From Hemicordylus capensis (Eukaryota; Chordata; Lepidosauria; Squamata; Cordylidae): a stretch of 64,000 nt of DNA. The notes below the pieces were generated by a model. The model made no database searches. It saw only the letters and a program-made list of their open reading frames with translations, and was not told the origin of the DNA. Positions 62,096-64,000 of this stretch are shown piece after piece. Every line of letters begins with the position of its first letter. Position 1 is the first letter of the stretch. Position numbers and translations under genes: made by a program. The stretch lies in NCBI RefSeq assembly GCF_027244095.1, contig NC_069662.1, positions 11,992,501-12,056,500 of the forward strand, written 5' to 3'.

Positions 62096-63055
62096 ATGGA
62101 GCTAGCGAATGAGACCACAGTGCAGGAATTCATTTTGCTGGGCTTTGGAGTCACACAGCAGAAGCGATTCATCATCCTCGTATTTTTCACCATTCTCTAC
62201 ATCCTCACTTTGCTGGAGAACATCACCATTATCACACTGGTGGTACTTGATGCCCACTTGGCCCGGCTGCCCATGTACATCCTGCTGAGCAACTTCTCTT
62301 GGCTCGAGATGTGTTATGTGTCAACCACTGTGCCCCGCATGCTCTTTGACTTGCCATCTCCCCATGCAGTCGTTTCCTTCCATGCCTGCTTCCTTCAATT
62401 CTACATCTTCTTCTCTCTCGGCAGCACCGAATGCTTCTTCCTCTCAGCCATGGCCTTGGATCGGTACTTGGCCATCTGCCACCCATTGCGTTACCCACAA
62501 CTGATGTCACCAAATTACTGCTACATCCTGGTGGCGGCCTGCTGGGTCATTGGCTTCCTGTGGTACCTCACCCCAGCTGTTTTAATTTCCAGGCTGTCCT
62601 TTTGTGACCACAACAAGATAGATCACTTTTTGTGTGATCCAGGGCCGATTCTGTCATTGGCATGCCCTCCACTAGGAATTGCCCCCATCATAAGCCAGAT
62701 TTGCCTGAACGCTCTGATTATAGGCAATGGCTACTTTGTCGTGCTCTCTTATGGCATTGTGGTTCTCACCCTGATGAAAACCTCTAACCGAGGCAACCGT
62801 AGGAAGGCCTTCTCCACCATATCTTTCCATGGGATTGTGGTGACACTTTTATATGGCTCTGTGGCAGGGATGTATTTAACTCCAGGTGGAGAAAATCAGT
62901 CAGATATCACTAAGGCAGTAACACTTTTCTATACTGCCATTACACCTTTTCTCAACCCTCTCATTTATTGTCTGAGGAATGATCAAGTGAAGGAGGCACT
63001 GGGCAGGATGTGGAAGAGAAAGGAGAAATGGCTGAGGAGAAAGGTGGAAATGTGA
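62096..63055 (+). CDS. OR11-like olfactory receptor (right-hand plus-strand gene)
   Basis: Intact receptor of 319 residues. The ATG follows the acceptor CTGCTTCCAG immediately, so the start is MELANETTVQEFILLGFGVT. Motifs: NET glycosylation site at residue 5, YILTLLENITIITLVVLDAH, PMYILLSNFSWLEMCYVSTT, FDLPSPHAVVSFHACFLQFY, LDRYLAICHPLRYPQLM, SRLSFCDHNKIDHFLCDPGP (Asp-His where the others have Gly-Pro after the Cys), RRKAFSTISFHGIVVTLLYG, LTPGGENQSDITKAV and NPLIYCLRNDQVKEAL. Its N-terminus (GVTQQKRF) and MELAN start resemble the minus block, while QVKEAL and FLQF resemble the plus block. It may thus be near the ancestral type. The TM5 start, GIAPIISQICLNALIIGNGY, is private. Confidence 0.94.
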   Translation: MELANETTVQEFILLGFGVTQQKRFIILVFFTILYILTLLENITIITLVVLDAHLARLPMYILLSNFSWLEMCYVSTTVPRMLFDLPSPHAVVSFHACFLQFYIFFSLGSTECFFLSAMALDRYLAICHPLRYPQLMSPNYCYILVAACWVIGFLWYLTPAVLISRLSFCDHNKIDHFLCDPGPILSLACPPLGIAPIISQICLNALIIGNGYFVVLSYGIVVLTLMKTSNRGNRRKAFSTISFHGIVVTLLYGSVAGMYLTPGGENQSDITKAVTLFYTAITPFLNPLIYCLRNDQVKEALGRMWKRKEKWLRRKVEM

Positions 63056-63224
63056 AAAAACAGGGAGGAGAGGAGAGAAACGAAAAAACACAAAGCATGC
63101 AGCCATGCAGTCAGAGAAATAACACTAATGTACATAGAGTAGGCCGGTGAGCTGCCATTTCCTCCTTAATGTTTTGATTTACCATTCAGGATGACCCCAA
63201 ACTGAGCTGGGTCATAGGAAGAAA

Positions 63225-63500
63225 GGAACATAGGAAGCTACCATATACTGAGTCAGACCATAGGTCTACCTAGCTCAGTATTGTCTACACAGACTGGCAG
63301 CGGCTTCTCCAAGGTTGCAGGCATGAATCTCTCTCAGCCCTATCTTGGAGAAGCCAGGGAGGGAACTTGAAACCTTCTGCAGAGTGGCTCCATCCCCTGA
63401 GGGGAATCTCTTACAGTGCTTACACTTCTAGTCTCCCATTCATATGCAACCAGGGCAGATCCTGCTTAACCAAAGAGACAATTCATGCTTGCTTGTTGGT
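63225..63500 (-). mobile_element. Composite 5S-rRNA/tRNA-like SINE, near full length
   Basis: The plus strand starts GGAACATAGGAAGCTACCAT and ends CAGGGCAGATCCTGCTTAAC and CAAAGAGACAATTCATGC, so the 5S-like head is at the high end. The middle has CTCCATCCCCTGAGGGGAAT, the hinge between the 5S-like and tRNA-like parts. It is one of the least eroded copies in the window. Confidence 0.8.
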
Positions 63501-63747
63501 TGTCTAGCAACCATATGGATGTTCATTTCTTGCTTTGAGAACAAGAACACAGGGCATTAAACAGTTAATGTGGAATATTACATGAGGAAAAATGCTTGAA
63601 GTAAACATTATTTATTTGTTTGTTTATTAAAATATGTTTAGCGGACCTTTAAGTCCAAACACCCACAGGGTGGCTAACAGTGGAATAGGAAAATGGCAGT
63701 TAATGTTCTGCAGGCAAGAAACACATGTAGACATTTGGTCAACATAC

Positions 63748-63942
63748 TGTATTTACCTGAATTCAACACCTGGTTTTTCTCCAAATTCTTTCATGTTAGA
63801 AATAAGTAAGGGGGGGCATCTTAAATTCAGAGTCATCTTCCTTTTGAGTAAATAAAGGTATACCATGTTTTTAACCTCTGTTTTGTTTTTTTAAAGGGCT
63901 CATCTTAAATTCAGAATCCTCTTGTATTCAGGCAAATATGGA
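63748..63942. repeat. MITE-like repeat
   Basis: Left end TGTATTTACCTGAATTC and right end GTATTCAGGCAAATATGGA are imperfect inverted repeats. Inside, CATCTTAAATTCAGAGTCAT and CATCTTAAATTCAGAATCCT are direct repeats about 90 bp apart. Length is about 195 bp and there is no frame. The class is not recognised. Confidence 0.5.
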
Positions 63943-64000
63943 ACTAGGCCTGTGAAAATCAGCCCCATTTCAGTCTCATGACTGCCTGAGTGTTTCAGGG

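Larger units (their letters stand above)
63056..64000. other. 3' flank with composite SINE and MITE-like repeat
   Basis: 63225-63500 and 63748-63942 are listed separately. Between them 63600-63630 has (TTTG/TTTA) runs and a frame without recognisable domain. Nothing else is seen to the window end. Confidence 0.5.

Overview
The window looks like nuclear DNA of a squamate reptile, probably a lizard. The evidence is the repeats: a Sauria-type SINE ending in an ACCTTT-like tail, other tRNA- and 5S-rRNA-derived SINEs, L2/CR1-like LINE 3' ends, and many TG or AT microsatellites. A type-2 vomeronasal receptor relic also fits. The species cannot be named from sequence alone.

The main content is a cluster of class II olfactory receptor (OR) genes. 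Eight are intact single-exon reading frames of 311-325 residues, and all belong to one OR11-like group (closest in memory to mammalian OR11G/OR11H, with CDPGP or CDPVP in extracellular loop 2). They lie in three blocks by strand. Block 1 (8.4-22 kb, plus strand) has three intact genes and one truncated relic. Block 2 (29.6-52.3 kb, minus strand) has four intact genes in four tandem segmental-duplication units. Block 3 (62.1-63.1 kb, plus strand) has one intact gene. An unrelated OR4-like pseudogene lies at the left edge (0.67-1.75 kb, minus). A vomeronasal receptor type 2 pseudogene (24.3-25.2 kb, minus) sits between blocks 1 and 2. Two OR fragments lie in the spacers at 39.2-39.4 and 47.1-47.3 kb.

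Spacers are mostly transposon debris. The clearest are: two solo LTRs of one family, each with its own 4-bp target duplication (17.1-18.5 and 25.5-27.0 kb); an internally deleted Tigger/pogo DNA transposon with TA duplication (5.9-6.6 kb); a 5'-truncated LINE with a 15-bp target duplication only 4 bp past a receptor stop codon (42.2-43.25 kb); a 533-bp insertion with a 5-bp duplication (50.06-50.59 kb); and several L2/CR1-like fragments. Because the four block-2 units are homologous, many insertions can be placed relative to the duplications by comparing filled and empty sites.

The receptors are expected to act one per olfactory neuron at the plasma membrane, coupled to Golf. A splice acceptor (polypyrimidine tract plus CAG) lies directly before, or a few codons before, the start ATG of nearly every intact gene. 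This implies non-coding upstream exons and fixes the start codons. No operon, CRISPR, rRNA or functional tRNA gene was found, and I found no unknown biochemical system. The most notable structures are the tandem OR array, its patchy divergence, and several palindromic elements.
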